64,000 bases of DNA from NCBI GenBank assembly GCA_022447225.1, contig JAKVAZ010000007.1, forward strand, positions 360,475-424,474, in the 5' to 3' direction. Below are positions 9,689 to 19,500 of this stretch, in pieces (the stretch's first letter is position 1; each line of letters opens with the position of its first letter). The position numbers and the translations under genes were made by a program. The notes beneath the pieces are model-generated. The model was given only the letters and a program-made list of their open reading frames with translations, did not search any database and was not told where the DNA came from. This DNA is from Fuerstiella sp. GTDB taxonomy: Bacteria > Planctomycetota > Planctomycetia > Planctomycetales > Planctomycetaceae.

Positions 9689-11260
9689 TCAATGTCGGAA
9701 ATGCCGACGCCCTGTGAAGATCATGGCCATGTCCTGTGCATTACAGGCAGCGATGACTTCTTCATCGTTGCGAGAACCTCCGGGCTGAATAACGGCCCGG
9801 ATGCCTGCCTTTGCTGCCTGGTCGACGCCATCACGAAACGGAAAGAAAGCATCGCTGGCGACGACTCCGTCAGCCGCCCGATCGCCGGCTTTCATTGCGG
9901 CGATGAATGAACTGTCCAGACGGCTCATTTGACCTGCTCCGGCCCCAAGCAGCATGTTGTCTTTGGCGAACACGATTGCATTGGATTTGACATGCCGGCA
10001 CACGATCCACGCGAAACGCAAATCAGCCGATTCTGCCGGCGTCGGTCTGCGTTTGGTCGGGATGGTCCATTCGGAATCGTCCTGGAATTCATCGTCTCGA
10101 TCCTGAACCAGCAGTCCCCCGGAGACTCGGCGGTAGTCAGCAGCGCTTCGGCCACTGGTCGAGAACTGAACCTGCATCAGCCGAACATTTTTCTTCCATT
10201 TTGGTCGGGTGGTCAGTATTTCCAGTGCATCAGGGTCGTATCCCGGGGCAATCACGGCCTCAATAAATCGGCCCGGTTCGCACATGATCTCAGCTGCCGA
10301 TGCATCAACGGTGCGATTAAATCCGACAATCGATCCGAATGCACTCACAGGATCTCCCGCGTACGCATTGGTGAACGCAGTGGACAAATCTGATGCAACC
10401 GCACAACCACACGGATTGGTGTGTTTTATGATGCAGACAGCCGGATCAGAGAAGTCGGCGACAGTCGCTCGCGCCGCATCAAGATCCATTAGGTTATTAT
10501 AGGACAGTTCTTTCCCATTGAGTTGTCTGGCACAGGCCAGTGATGTCGGATGCGGTGAGGATTCCACATAAAACGCTGCTTTTTGATGAGGGTTCTCGCC
10601 GTAGCGCAGAGTCGATTCGAGTTTCAGTGTTGGCGTTAAGGTAGACGGCCAGGCTGAGTCCTCATCCGCATCACATGTAATGGTCGCCATATAACCGGCG
10701 ATTGCCTGGTCATAACGTGCAGTTAGTTGAAACGCAGTTGCGGCGAGTTTGCGTCGTAAGTCATCGTTAAACGAGCCGTCCTGCAGACTTCGCAGCACGT
10801 CTGCATACTGCGACGGACATGTGACAATGCCTACGTGAGCGTGATTTTTAGCCGCGGATCGCACCATGGAGGGGCCACCAATGTCGATTTGTTCGATCGC
10901 TTCCGGAATTTCGACATTGGGTTTGGCAATGGTCTCTTCAAACGGATACAGATTCACGACCACCAGTTGAATGGGAATGATGCCGTGTTCGAACATTGCC
11001 GCAGCATCGGACTCCAGAGTCGGACGCCCCAGAAGGCCTCCGTGAATCCTGGGATGCAGCGTTTTGAGCCGACCATCCATCATTTCCGGGAACTCGGTGT
11101 AGCTGGCAACATCGATTACCGGGATTCCTGCATCTTCCAGAAATCGCCGGGTCCCGCCCGTCGACAGGATCTCAAAGCCAATTTCTGTCAAACCACGAAC
11201 GAATACGTCCAGTCCCTGTTTGTTGCTGACACTGACCAATGCCCGTTTTGGCTGTTCCAT
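9689..11260 (-). CDS. purH: Bifunctional AICAR formyltransferase / IMP cyclohydrolase
   Basis: PurH catalyses the last two steps of purine biosynthesis: formylation of AICAR using 10-formyl-tetrahydrofolate, then cyclisation to IMP in the cytoplasm. The 523-residue length is normal. The N-terminal cyclohydrolase (MGS-like) domain shows [20 protein letters not shown] and [15 protein letters not shown]. The C-terminal transformylase domain shows the K-H pair in IIKHTNPCG near residue 275 and a terminal [10 protein letters not shown]. It stands alone, with no other purine genes nearby. The start at 11260 fits the family N-terminus exactly. Confidence 0.97.
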   Translation of the reverse strand: MEQPKRALVSVSNKQGLDVFVRGLTEIGFEILSTGGTRRFLEDAGIPVIDVASYTEFPEMMDGRLKTLHPRIHGGLLGRPTLESDAAAMFEHGIIPIQLVVVNLYPFEETIAKPNVEIPEAIEQIDIGGPSMVRSAAKNHAHVGIVTCPSQYADVLRSLQDGSFNDDLRRKLAATAFQLTARYDQAIAGYMATITCDADEDSAWPSTLTPTLKLESTLRYGENPHQKAAFYVESSPHPTSLACARQLNGKELSYNNLMDLDAARATVADFSDPAVCIIKHTNPCGCAVASDLSTAFTNAYAGDPVSAFGSIVGFNRTVDASAAEIMCEPGRFIEAVIAPGYDPDALEILTTRPKWKKNVRLMQVQFSTSGRSAADYRRVSGGLLVQDRDDEFQDDSEWTIPTKRRPTPAESADLRFAWIVCRHVKSNAIVFAKDNMLLGAGAGQMSRLDSSFIAAMKAGDRAADGVVASDAFFPFRDGVDQAAKAGIRAVIQPGGSRNDEEVIAACNAQDMAMIFTGRRHFRH

Positions 11261-11352
11261 GATTGTTGCCTTGTGGCTTAAACCGCAAATCCATTGAAAA
11301 AGCCGCGAACACGCGTCCGAAGACGAGTCTGTTCACGGCTGGTCAAATTTAC

Positions 11353-11373
11353 TGACCGGACACAGGTCGGTCA
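11353..11373. promoter_or_regulatory. Small dyad upstream of purH
   Basis: TGACCG and CGGTCA are perfect six-base arms separated by nine bases, located about 93 bases before the purH start in the purH / membrane-protein divergent region (11261-11549). It could be an operator or a hairpin in the leader. It is short enough to arise by chance. Confidence 0.2.
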
Positions 11374-11549
11374 AACCCTGGCAGGCGGTTCCGGGCCGTG
11401 GAAATGGATTCTCCGTATCCAAAGTCCGACCATTTCCGGATGTCAGAATCAAAATTACACAGAATTCAATGCTGAACAACTCGCTCGTGGTACGCCGGGT
11501 TTGGTGACATTCGTTGTGGCATATTCGTACCGCAGAGTAAGCTGATGAA

Positions 11550-11999
11550 ATGGTTTCGGATGAGCGGGGAAGAGACTTGACACTAACGAGCATCGATTTG
11601 CCTCTGGTGAGACGCGAGCTACTTCAGCGATCGCAGCGTCGGCGTACCGATGTGATCAGCTGTGCTTATACTGTCGTTTTCTTCATCATTCCGCTGATCA
11701 GCCTGCTGACGATGCTGTTCATCTGTTTCGGCCCAATAATCTTTAGTGTTTTTCTGTTGCTGAACACAAATGTCTATGCCAAGTCTATATCGATGTTTTG
11801 TTTCATGTCGCCGATTGTGATTGAAGTTTTAAATCAGCTTGATGGTTTGCCTGCGGTCTACCACAACAATTTGTTTCCCGAATCTGATGTGTTGGTGATC
11901 CTGATGAACTTTCTGGTCTACGGTGCACTGGTCATTGGGCTGAGGGAATTCGTGTTGAACACCCTGAACGGGCTGCTGGACCGCGTTGATGATCTGTAG
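11550..11999 (+). CDS. Small integral membrane protein of unknown function
   Basis: A 149-residue protein with an N-terminal cytoplasmic-like basic stretch (RRELLQRSQRRRTD) and hydrophobic segments at about residues 41-73, 78-92 and 112-133, ending in an amphipathic acidic tail (LLDRVDDL). Its strong membrane pattern and charge bias near the first helix support a real gene. No family is recognised. It lies 164 bases before the diadenylate cyclase gene on the same strand, but that gene appears to have its own promoter. An alternative ATG lies at codon 70, but the first gives a better topology. Confidence 0.6.
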   Translation: MVSDERGRDLTLTSIDLPLVRRELLQRSQRRRTDVISCAYTVVFFIIPLISLLTMLFICFGPIIFSVFLLLNTNVYAKSISMFCFMSPIVIEVLNQLDGLPAVYHNNLFPESDVLVILMNFLVYGALVIGLREFVLNTLNGLLDRVDDL

Positions 12000-12129
12000 C
12001 ACTTCCCTTGATCTGCGGGCTGAGCTGGCCGGGATTTGACTGCGGAGGATGTCGGACTCGTGTCAATCTTCCAACGCAGACAAATCTGTGCAAGGTTTCG
12101 AATCTGCATGAAACCCTGAATCACAAATG

Positions 12130-12157
12130 TTGACCACGTCGCTGCTTCTCCTACACT
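12130..12157 (+). promoter_or_regulatory. Sigma-70-like promoter implying a leaderless transcript
   Basis: TTGACC (12130-12135) and TACACT (12152-12157) are separated by 16 bases and match the sigma-70 -35 and -10 consensus at five and four of six positions. The next gene's ATG begins at 12164, six bases after the -10 box, about where transcription would start. No Shine-Dalgarno-like sequence is present before that ATG. The match is visual and untested. Confidence 0.4.
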
Positions 12158-12163
12158 CTTGGC

Positions 12164-13102
12164 ATGAAACGCAGGATAATTGGTCCTCAGGTTGAACAAC
12201 TTCTAAAGTCTGCTCAACGGCTGGCAGACTTGGCCGACGCGGCTGCTGTGGTTCTGCTGACAGATGAGACCGTGAATTTCAAAGCCGTCCGCAAACTGCT
12301 GCGAGGCACGCGACTGGTGGTGGCAACGGACGATGTGTCTGTTCAGGAGGCTGTGCGCGAGGACGAAGTTGATCTGGTACCGATTCTGCATGAGCCTCAG
12401 ACCAGAAGTACTCAGGTGTCTCAGGTCCTGCTTGAAGCCATTGCTGATGAAATCCTGCAGTCCGGTGACACGATCGTGGCCGTCTATTCGTCGTATGACA
12501 ATGATCGCTGTGATACGATCAGCGTTATCGAACTGTCTGAGCAGCTGGCGAAGCTCACGTCCCGGGACTTACAGCGTTTGGAGACACAGGTGCCACTTGA
12601 TACTTTGCGTCAGGTGGTGGACCTCGCGTGCGAGATTGGTCGTGAAGGTCGGGAAGGCAAAACGGTCGGAACGATTTTTGTGGTGGGTAACCACCGCAAG
12701 GTTCTGAATCTGTCTCAGGAACAGGTTCATGATCCTTTCCGTGGGGGAGCCTATCCCAGAGAGGAGCGACTGGTCCGTAATCCTCGCGTGCGGGAAAGCA
12801 TCAAGGAGCTGGCTCAGGTTGACGGCGCGTTCATTATCTCGTCCGATGGAGTGGTTTACGGATACGGACGACATCTGCGGGCGTCTGCGGACGGACTGGC
12901 GCTGTCTAAGGGACTGGGATCACGTCATTGGGCAGCTGCGGCTGTTTCCAAGGCGACTGAAGCCGTTGCGGTGGCTGTTTCCGAATCCACCGGCACTGTG
13001 CGAGTCTTTCAGGATGGTAAGGTTGTACTTCGCATCGAGCCTCTGCATGCTGCCATGAAATGGCATGATGTGGCCACAGAATCGCCTCCGGAACAGTCGT
13101 AG
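12164..13102 (+). CDS. Diadenylate cyclase (c-di-AMP synthase) homologue
   Basis: The C-terminal part (about residues 168-291) matches the DAC domain that condenses two ATP to c-di-AMP: GTIFVVGNHRKV, then DGA at 220-222 (adenine/metal site), GLGSRHWAAAAVSKATEA at 250-267 and SESTG at 273-277. The usual RHR motif reads RHW at 254-256. Residues 1-165 contain alternating hydrophobic strands and helices (AAAVVLLTDE, TRLVVATDD, DTIVAVYSSYDND) that resemble the pyruvate-kinase C-terminal-like domain found in archaeal DacZ-type cyclases; this is a visual judgement. No transmembrane segment is present, unlike CdaA. A GTG or later start is not needed. The reaction is expected from the family; the motif change leaves activity open. 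Confidence 0.8.
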   Translation: MKRRIIGPQVEQLLKSAQRLADLADAAAVVLLTDETVNFKAVRKLLRGTRLVVATDDVSVQEAVREDEVDLVPILHEPQTRSTQVSQVLLEAIADEILQSGDTIVAVYSSYDNDRCDTISVIELSEQLAKLTSRDLQRLETQVPLDTLRQVVDLACEIGREGREGKTVGTIFVVGNHRKVLNLSQEQVHDPFRGGAYPREERLVRNPRVRESIKELAQVDGAFIISSDGVVYGYGRHLRASADGLALSKGLGSRHWAAAAVSKATEAVAVAVSESTGTVRVFQDGKVVLRIEPLHAAMKWHDVATESPPEQS

Positions 13103-13142
13103 CCCGACTGCAGCCTGAATGGTGAAGTCCAACGTAGCAATG

Positions 13143-13637
13143 TTACTCACCGCCGGCTGCCGTCGCTCTCTGACGTCCGTCCAGCCAGTTCTGCAGGAGA
13201 ATCTGAGCCGCAAGTTTGTCGATTCGAGCCTTTCGCTGTTTCTTCGTGAGCTCTGTTGCAGAAAGGAGCACATCTGCCTGGACACTGGACAGGCGTTCGT
13301 CCTGAAAAGTCACCGGAAGCCGGGTAACCGAATTCAGCCACTGACCATATCTTCGGGCTTCAGAGGAAATACGGCTTTCGTCGCCCTTCATGTGTAACGG
13401 AAGACCGACGACAAACCCCGCGATTTTGTATTCCTTCACCTGTTTTCGAAAAAACTGTTGATCCGCCTGGCGACTCACTCGCTGGTAGTTGTGCAGCGGA
13501 CTTGCAAGTTGCTGATTCTCATCACAGACGGAGATACCGACTCGTACGGTTCCGTAGTCGATGCCCAGCAGGCGACCTTTCTGTGGAACGTTTGCCGTGT
13601 GTTGCTGAGGAAGAAGGTCGGGGCGCTGATTATTCAT
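13143..13637 (-). CDS. ruvX: Putative pre-16S rRNA nuclease / Holliday junction resolvase RuvX (YqgF)
   Basis: YqgF/RuvX proteins have an RNase H-like fold and process the 5' end of 16S rRNA; a resolvase role has also been proposed. The 164-residue protein shows the first catalytic strand LLGIDYGTVRVGIS (Asp near residue 26), VVGLPLHMKGDES, and QDERLSSVQAD, with a final helix beginning ARIDKLAAQILLQNWLD. The N-terminus carries about 20 extra polar residues before the conserved core, so an internal start is possible, though no other Met lies before the core. It overlaps the 3' end of the upstream NHLRC2-like gene by eight bases, indicating translational coupling. Confidence 0.92.
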   Translation of the reverse strand: MNNQRPDLLPQQHTANVPQKGRLLGIDYGTVRVGISVCDENQQLASPLHNYQRVSRQADQQFFRKQVKEYKIAGFVVGLPLHMKGDESRISSEARRYGQWLNSVTRLPVTFQDERLSSVQADVLLSATELTKKQRKARIDKLAAQILLQNWLDGRQRATAAGGE

Positions 13638-15729
13638 CAGGTTTTTCCCTGTTCGTGATCATATTGAGTTTGATGACGGTCTGGGAGTCAGCATCCGCGC
13701 GAACAGAGAATCTCCAGGTCGACGTTGCCAGTCGACACAGAGAATCGTCTTTTTGACAGTAGCCACAGGATACTCGGATTCCGAGTTCACCCGCAGTGGC
13801 CGAAGCAGCAACGGGCAGTGAAAACTGTGCCAGCGAGTCTTCAACGGCTGCAGTTCCGGAAGCACCGTGCCGGAAATCCAGAATTTGTCCGGATATGTTT
13901 TCAGCCTCCCAGGACACCGGGGCAAGTTCATTGAGGTGTCCGCCGTCGGGAATCGCCAGTTTGACCCGGACCGTGACCTCTTTTCCTCGCTGTACGCTCT
14001 GTTCGGTGATCTGTGTTGCATGACTCAGATCGAGTGGCTTCCGCGGGGATACCGGATGAGGTGGCGTCAGGCCGCTTAGCGGCAGGACTCGCATCGCACG
14101 CGAATCCAGATCGACAGCACAGATACGATGACTGTTGGTGTCTGCAACATACAGGGTGTCATTTGCGACACTCAGTCCTGCAGGCTCATTCAACCGTGTT
14201 GTTGACCCTGGATCACCGGCGGTGCCATCACCCAGCCAGGTCAAAACATCGCCCGTTTTGGCATCGACGGTACGAATCTTGTGATTATAGGAATCTGCCA
14301 CATACAGCAGGTTGCCACGTCGTGCCACACCGATGGGGTGCTGGAATCTGGCGGAATCACCGTTGCCATCAACGTCACCGAATGCGAAAAGGGATCTGCC
14401 TTGGGGCAGTTCGGACGTACCTGCAATCGTTGTAACACGGCCATCTCCAGCGAGCGGCACTTTACGAATCGATGATCCTTCGCTGTCAACCACGAAAAAT
14501 GCTGTCTGGTCATGATTCACGGCCAGACCCGACGGTTGAGCAAATGAGGACTCCTTCAACGGACCGTTGATAACGTCTTCGCGAGCATTGCCTGCAAAGA
14601 CACCGATGTCACTGGTGCCCAGTTGGTGGAACCAGATTTGATGCGGACCTGCCATGGCAATGTAGAGTGTCCCGTCCACATGGCAGACGGACCAGGGACT
14701 GTTGAGCGGGGTTTCACGCAGAGTCGTGGTAGAATCTTGTGGCCGCCCCTGTTCACCGGTTCCCGCAAGAGTCGAGACAGTCCTGGTTTTAAAATCAATG
14801 GTACGAAGCAGATGATTCTCGGTGTCCGCAACGTACAGCGTTGTACCCACTAGGCAAAGACCCTGCGGGTGATCAAATTCCGCTTCGGTGAACTGTCCGT
14901 CGGAACTGCCCGGCCGTCCGGATCCAATCACCTCCTGGACCTGACCGTCCAGGTCGGCGACCACAATTCTATTGTGGCTGGTGTCGCTGATAAACAACCG
15001 GCCTGACTCTGCATCGGCGAGCACTTTTCCTGGGTATTTTAGTGGTGTTGCTGCGGCTCTTCCGGATTCAAGATCGAAAACGACCGGATTCTCGTTCAGC
15101 TTACCGATGGCGCGATGATATTCGATCACTCGTCCAATCACGTCGTCAAACAGTTCGCGGTTTCCTTCCCCACTGCGGGAGCCCAGATACCGCCCCTGAG
15201 GATCAATCAGTGCCAGTGTCGGCCAGGCTCTGACCCCGAATTTCCGCCAGATCAGCATTTCGCTGTCATTGACGACGGGGTGCACGATCCCGTAGCGCAT
15301 GATCGCGTGACGGATGGCTTCCGAATCTTTTTCATTATCAAATTTTGCAGAGTGAACACCAATCACCACCAGTTCACCAGGATATTTCTCTTCCAGATAT
15401 TTCAAATCGGGAAGTACGTGCATACAGTTGATGCAGCAGTAAGTCCAGAAGTCAAAAAGTACGACTTTTCCTCGCAAATTTTTCATCGTGATCGGAACGG
15501 ACGTGTTCAACCACGTAGTACCGCCTTCCAGAATTCCATCAGGTACGTGAAGAGCTGAGGGGAACGGATCTTCAGGAGACGCCGAAGTTTCTGCGGCGGA
15601 ATCCAGGGCGGGGCCCTCATTCGCCCATGCCATCAGGCTGCACACACAGATGACACACGAGGTCAACACAAATACAAACAGTTCAAATCCCCGGCAGAAG
15701 CGACGTAAGCTGAACGAGATTATCATCAT
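13630..15729 (-). CDS. NHLRC2-like secreted thioredoxin-fold / NHL-repeat protein
   Basis: A signal peptide or anchor (about residues 14-36) precedes a TlpA-like thioredoxin domain (about 70-210) with the active-site sequence FWTYCCINCMH (Cys at 98, 99 and 102). A six-bladed NHL beta-propeller follows (about 225-555, with repeated LYVADTxNH motifs such as LYVADTENHLLR and LYVADSYNHKIR), then a C-terminal beta domain (about 565-690). This is the same domain order as animal NHLRC2. The CCINC sequence differs from the standard CxxC thioredoxin motif yet is characteristic of NHLRC2. It probably works outside the cytoplasmic membrane; the substrate is unknown. It sits between a HAD phosphatase gene and ruvX. 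Confidence 0.88.
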   Translation of the reverse strand: MMIISFSLRRFCRGFELFVFVLTSCVICVCSLMAWANEGPALDSAAETSASPEDPFPSALHVPDGILEGGTTWLNTSVPITMKNLRGKVVLFDFWTYCCINCMHVLPDLKYLEEKYPGELVVIGVHSAKFDNEKDSEAIRHAIMRYGIVHPVVNDSEMLIWRKFGVRAWPTLALIDPQGRYLGSRSGEGNRELFDDVIGRVIEYHRAIGKLNENPVVFDLESGRAAATPLKYPGKVLADAESGRLFISDTSHNRIVVADLDGQVQEVIGSGRPGSSDGQFTEAEFDHPQGLCLVGTTLYVADTENHLLRTIDFKTRTVSTLAGTGEQGRPQDSTTTLRETPLNSPWSVCHVDGTLYIAMAGPHQIWFHQLGTSDIGVFAGNAREDVINGPLKESSFAQPSGLAVNHDQTAFFVVDSEGSSIRKVPLAGDGRVTTIAGTSELPQGRSLFAFGDVDGNGDSARFQHPIGVARRGNLLYVADSYNHKIRTVDAKTGDVLTWLGDGTAGDPGSTTRLNEPAGLSVANDTLYVADTNSHRICAVDLDSRAMRVLPLSGLTPPHPVSPRKPLDLSHATQITEQSVQRGKEVTVRVKLAIPDGGHLNELAPVSWEAENISGQILDFRHGASGTAAVEDSLAQFSLPVAASATAGELGIRVSCGYCQKDDSLCRLATSTWRFSVRADADSQTVIKLNMITNREKPDE

Positions 15730-15771
15730 GCATGAATGTCCGTGAATTGGAACGGAGAGATCAGTGACAGG

Positions 15772-15793
15772 ACAACTGATCTCAAACAGTTGT
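15772..15793. repeat. Inverted repeat between the HAD gene and the NHLRC2-like gene
   Basis: ACAACTG and CAGTTGT are perfect seven-base arms with an eight-base loop. The repeat lies in the 208-base interval between the two minus-strand genes, 43 bases ahead of the NHLRC2-like start. It could form a leader hairpin. No T tract follows it in the minus-strand direction. Confidence 0.3.
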
Positions 15794-15937
15794 GACGTCC
15801 GTTACCCCCGGTCACCGTCTTTTTTTCAAAGTGCCGGTTCCCCCATCGGAACAGGTGCATTGCAGGGATCTTTTTATTTGTTGTCAATGTTGTATTAGGC
15901 AGTAACGAGCAAGCTGCTGATCCGATCACACCGTGAA

Positions 15938-16564
15938 TCATTTTGCAGTCGGAGCCAGCCTGACTCCCAGAGAACGCAGTGTTTCCCGTGTCGTTACCGC
16001 ATCTTTGAAAACGTGTGCCTGAATACCCATTGATACGGCCTGCGTGACGTAGGCTTCGATATCATCAGTATAGAAGCAGTTCGTGGCATCGCACTTTGCC
16101 TGAGCCAATGCTGATTCATAGATCAGAGGATCCGGCTTGAGTGCTCCAACTTCCCAGGAAGTTGTGATGTCGTCAAACAGGTTCAGAAAAGTCCAGCGGC
16201 TGCGCACAAATTCAATGTGAGTCACACACGTGTTTGACAGTAACACCAGACGGATACCCTTAGATTGTAGTTCTTCGAGCAGAGGAATCATTGGGGCGTT
16301 GAGTTCAAAGATGTTACCCACCGCCAGCCGCATCTGATCGATTCGAACGGACGCGCCGGTGAATGATTCAAACTGAAAATGAAACTGTTCTTCAGTCATT
16401 TTTCCGGTTTCAAAGGCGCTCTGCATGCTGTTGTCAAACAAGAATTCACGTACAGCCTCTTCGGAGACGCCGCTGGCCAGCACAATGTTTTGCACCATGC
16501 GGTCGTGTGAAAAAAAGACAAGGACGTTTCCCAGGTCAAAAATACAGGTTTGGATCGGTATCAT
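15938..16564 (-). CDS. HAD-superfamily phosphatase, YihX-like
   Basis: A 208-residue HAD-IA protein. Motif I reads FDLGNVLV (residues 9-16), the variant found in YihX-type alpha-D-glucose-1-phosphate phosphatases where the second Asp is replaced by Gly. Motif II is LLSNT near residue 109, motif III is the Lys in GALKPDPLIY near 140, and motif IV is FYTDDIEAY near 165. The expected reaction is hydrolysis of a small phosphorylated metabolite in the cytoplasm; the substrate is not predictable from the motifs. It lies 35 bases downstream of the large membrane-protein gene and upstream of the NHLRC2-like gene on the same strand. Confidence 0.87.
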   Translation of the reverse strand: MIPIQTCIFDLGNVLVFFSHDRMVQNIVLASGVSEEAVREFLFDNSMQSAFETGKMTEEQFHFQFESFTGASVRIDQMRLAVGNIFELNAPMIPLLEELQSKGIRLVLLSNTCVTHIEFVRSRWTFLNLFDDITTSWEVGALKPDPLIYESALAQAKCDATNCFYTDDIEAYVTQAVSMGIQAHVFKDAVTTRETLRSLGVRLAPTAK

Positions 16565-16599
16565 GTTTCAACACCCCGTTAATGAGGCCACTTCGATTG

Positions 16600-19500
16600 T
16601 CAGAAATGACGCAACAATGACAATCTGGCGGATTGAACACAGGCGAGCGGCAGGTGACCTGCTTCGGGAGATTCCGAATTCGTCTGCCAAAGTTGTGCCC
16701 AGTCATACCAGTCTGTACTGGATCGGCAAAACAGCACGTTCTCCACAGACGACGTGCCGATTCCGTAGGTGATTGCCAGCGGGGCGGGTGACGGTCGAAC
16801 CCGATGGGGCCGGTGCATATCGATGTTCACCTCTCGATCGAATCGGGCTTCGGGCCAGACGATGAGTCCGGCGGAACACACATCATAGGGATGAACCGTT
16901 GTCAGGTTGCGTTCGATCTGCTCCCGTACAATTTCCGCGCCAGCCTTGCGATAAAAACCCAGAAGAGCTGTGTCAAAACTGTGCAGCTGTGCGGGACTCA
17001 CGTTACGTAACAGCCCCCGTTGCCCAACCGTTACAACGATCCAGTGACCTTGTTCCTGCATCAGGATCTGAATTGGCGGGCCATCAATTGAATCACTGTT
17101 AAGTGTGATGAGAATACTGTTGCAGGATATCCGGACACCGGCGAGATGCAGATCTGCGTCCCGCCACACCGGACAGGACTTGAGCAGCCGCAGCAGATCG
17201 CGCTGCACGAATCGACACAGATCGCGTTCTGCCCGATGAAGTGTATCCTGCCATGCGCGCCGCTCACTGAACCGCCTGAACGAAGCCGGCTGTCTTTCCA
17301 GTTGGCGCAGTCGCGCAAACGCTTTCGGAATTGTGCCGGAATGGAACCCGGGTCGTATCAGACGACCAACCGTCTCTCCGTAACTGCCAACGGGAATCGG
17401 CTGCAGTCGTGTCACACGGTTTGCCTCATACAGCCGCCAGTTTCCCTTCAGTTCCCAGACGAGAAAACCAAAGACGCCGGGAAACAGAAACCAGGTGGCT
17501 CCCACCACGAAATCCGCCTGGACCGTGCCAATGAAGTTGCTGAGGAGTCCTCCTGCCTTTTCGATCACAAAGGGTGTCAACGGCAGGATGATTTTATGAG
17601 CGACAGTGACGACCGGAAAATGCTTGATCGGGTTGACCTGCGGTTCAATCAGCAGGTTCACGTAAATTCGTATCAGGAAAACGATGAACGACCAGACGAC
17701 TCCTACGACAGCCTTCACGATGACTGACAGCCAGGACTCCTCGCTGTGAAAACGTAACCATTCATCAACCGCATAGATCAGCCTTTCGACGCCGGAAAGC
17801 GCCCATTTAAAGAAGTCAACAATCCAGTCGAATGCGGCCATCACAATCCGTGCGCGGAGGTTGTGCCAGGTGCTTCCCAGCCATTCTGCAACCAGCTCTT
17901 CAGTATCACGGCCCAAACGGGAATTGATTGCAATGCTAAGAACAACTGTTACGGCGACCACCATCCAGATGTTCCATGAAGCCAGATAACCCGTCGCCCC
18001 GGCAACAATGCCGGGGTTGACAATGTAACGTCTGGCAGCCATGGTCAGCCTGCTGCGCCAGATCCCGCGAACAAGCGGCATTTTCAGTACTCGCTCCGGA
18101 AACTGCCAGGCAACCAGATGAACGACACTCCAGGCTGACCGCAGCAGAGCGACCAGAGTACGTCGGAAAGCCGGAAGGTGAATCAACGCCATTAGTGCCA
18201 GCCCGATTGCCACGATTAGTGGGAAATGAGTGGATGGCTCAGACGGATAGTTATCGTGTGTCCCCGGCGTCGCGGGACGTTCAGTGATCTCAGTCAGCTT
18301 GCTGTGATCGTGTACAGCATCAATCGTTCCCGCAACATCTGTCCGATCGGTCTCATCTGTGGACGGATCATCATTGCTCTCAGATGTATCCGGAGTCCGT
18401 TTGGTTCCGGGGACCTCAGGCGGGGCCGTGGTTAGAGAAACGTCAGATTCGGAAACTGAGGTGTCTACTCTGTCTGCATCAGACATTCCGGTGGAAGTGT
18501 CGCTGATTCCTTCGATCACATGGCGGGCACCTTCCACAATGATCAGCGATCCGCCAAACGGGATAACCACAAACAGGGTCAGGAAGCGGCCGACGTTTGT
18601 TCCAAACGCCAGAGAACTGACTCGCTGCAGCCCTCGGAGATAAAACTCGCCCCGGCGATAGACGCCGTCCAGTGCGACATCCAGTTCATCGTCTGTACGC
18701 AGCAGGTGGTCGCCCCGAAACAATTCCCGCAGATGAGTGAGATCGGCAAGTTTCAGATCATTACGACTGATTGCGTCACGCAAATAGCCCATCGTGAGAT
18801 AACCACGGTGAGCGATACAGTCGAGTGATTCTTCGATAAGTTTGTCAAAGGCAACCTCTTCCGGAATATTACCAGGCCGGAAACCAACTTCGCGGAGAGT
18901 CTGACGAAGTGTGGGGCGAATACGATGACGCATTTGATCTTCCGCCAGATCCGCAGCTTCATGCAGAAGGTTGGTCAGTTGTTCCCTTTCCCTGCCGGAC
19001 AGACGGATGTAGACCAGTCTCGCTGCCGAATTAGCCAGATGTTTGGCCATCATCACTTCGCGAATGTTGGTGAGAGGGCGTCGCAGCGAACGTTGTCCTC
19101 GCGAAACGATCCACTTAACGAGATCTACCTGATAAGTGACCCGTTCGTAATCCATACAGACCTTTTGAAGGTCATGCAGTAGCTTCTTATCGGTATTCCA
19201 GAATCCATGTGTTGCGTTGCGGAAAAGTTCCCGAAGTGACTCGTGCCATGCATCTTTGTCGTTCACATCAAATTTCAGCGCCCGCTGCAGGCGGGCCACC
19301 AGTGTCCCAATGTCTTCTTCTGCCGATTCCAGAGCATTCTCACGCAGTTCATTTGTGGTGGCAGATTCCGCTCCGTACATCGCAGCGAGTCCGGCCGCCA
19401 CTGTATTGCCTCTCTCAGTTGCACGTTGGCGACGGCGTCGGAGTCTTTGAAATCGGCGTTCTGAGGGGCGGACCGGGCCACTTTCAAACCAATCCTGGCG

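Noticed and set aside
17146-17727. Long plus-strand frames antisense to the giant membrane-protein gene, and similar antisense frames over other large genes.
   Set aside because: They are shadows of strongly supported genes and have no motif or start signal of their own.
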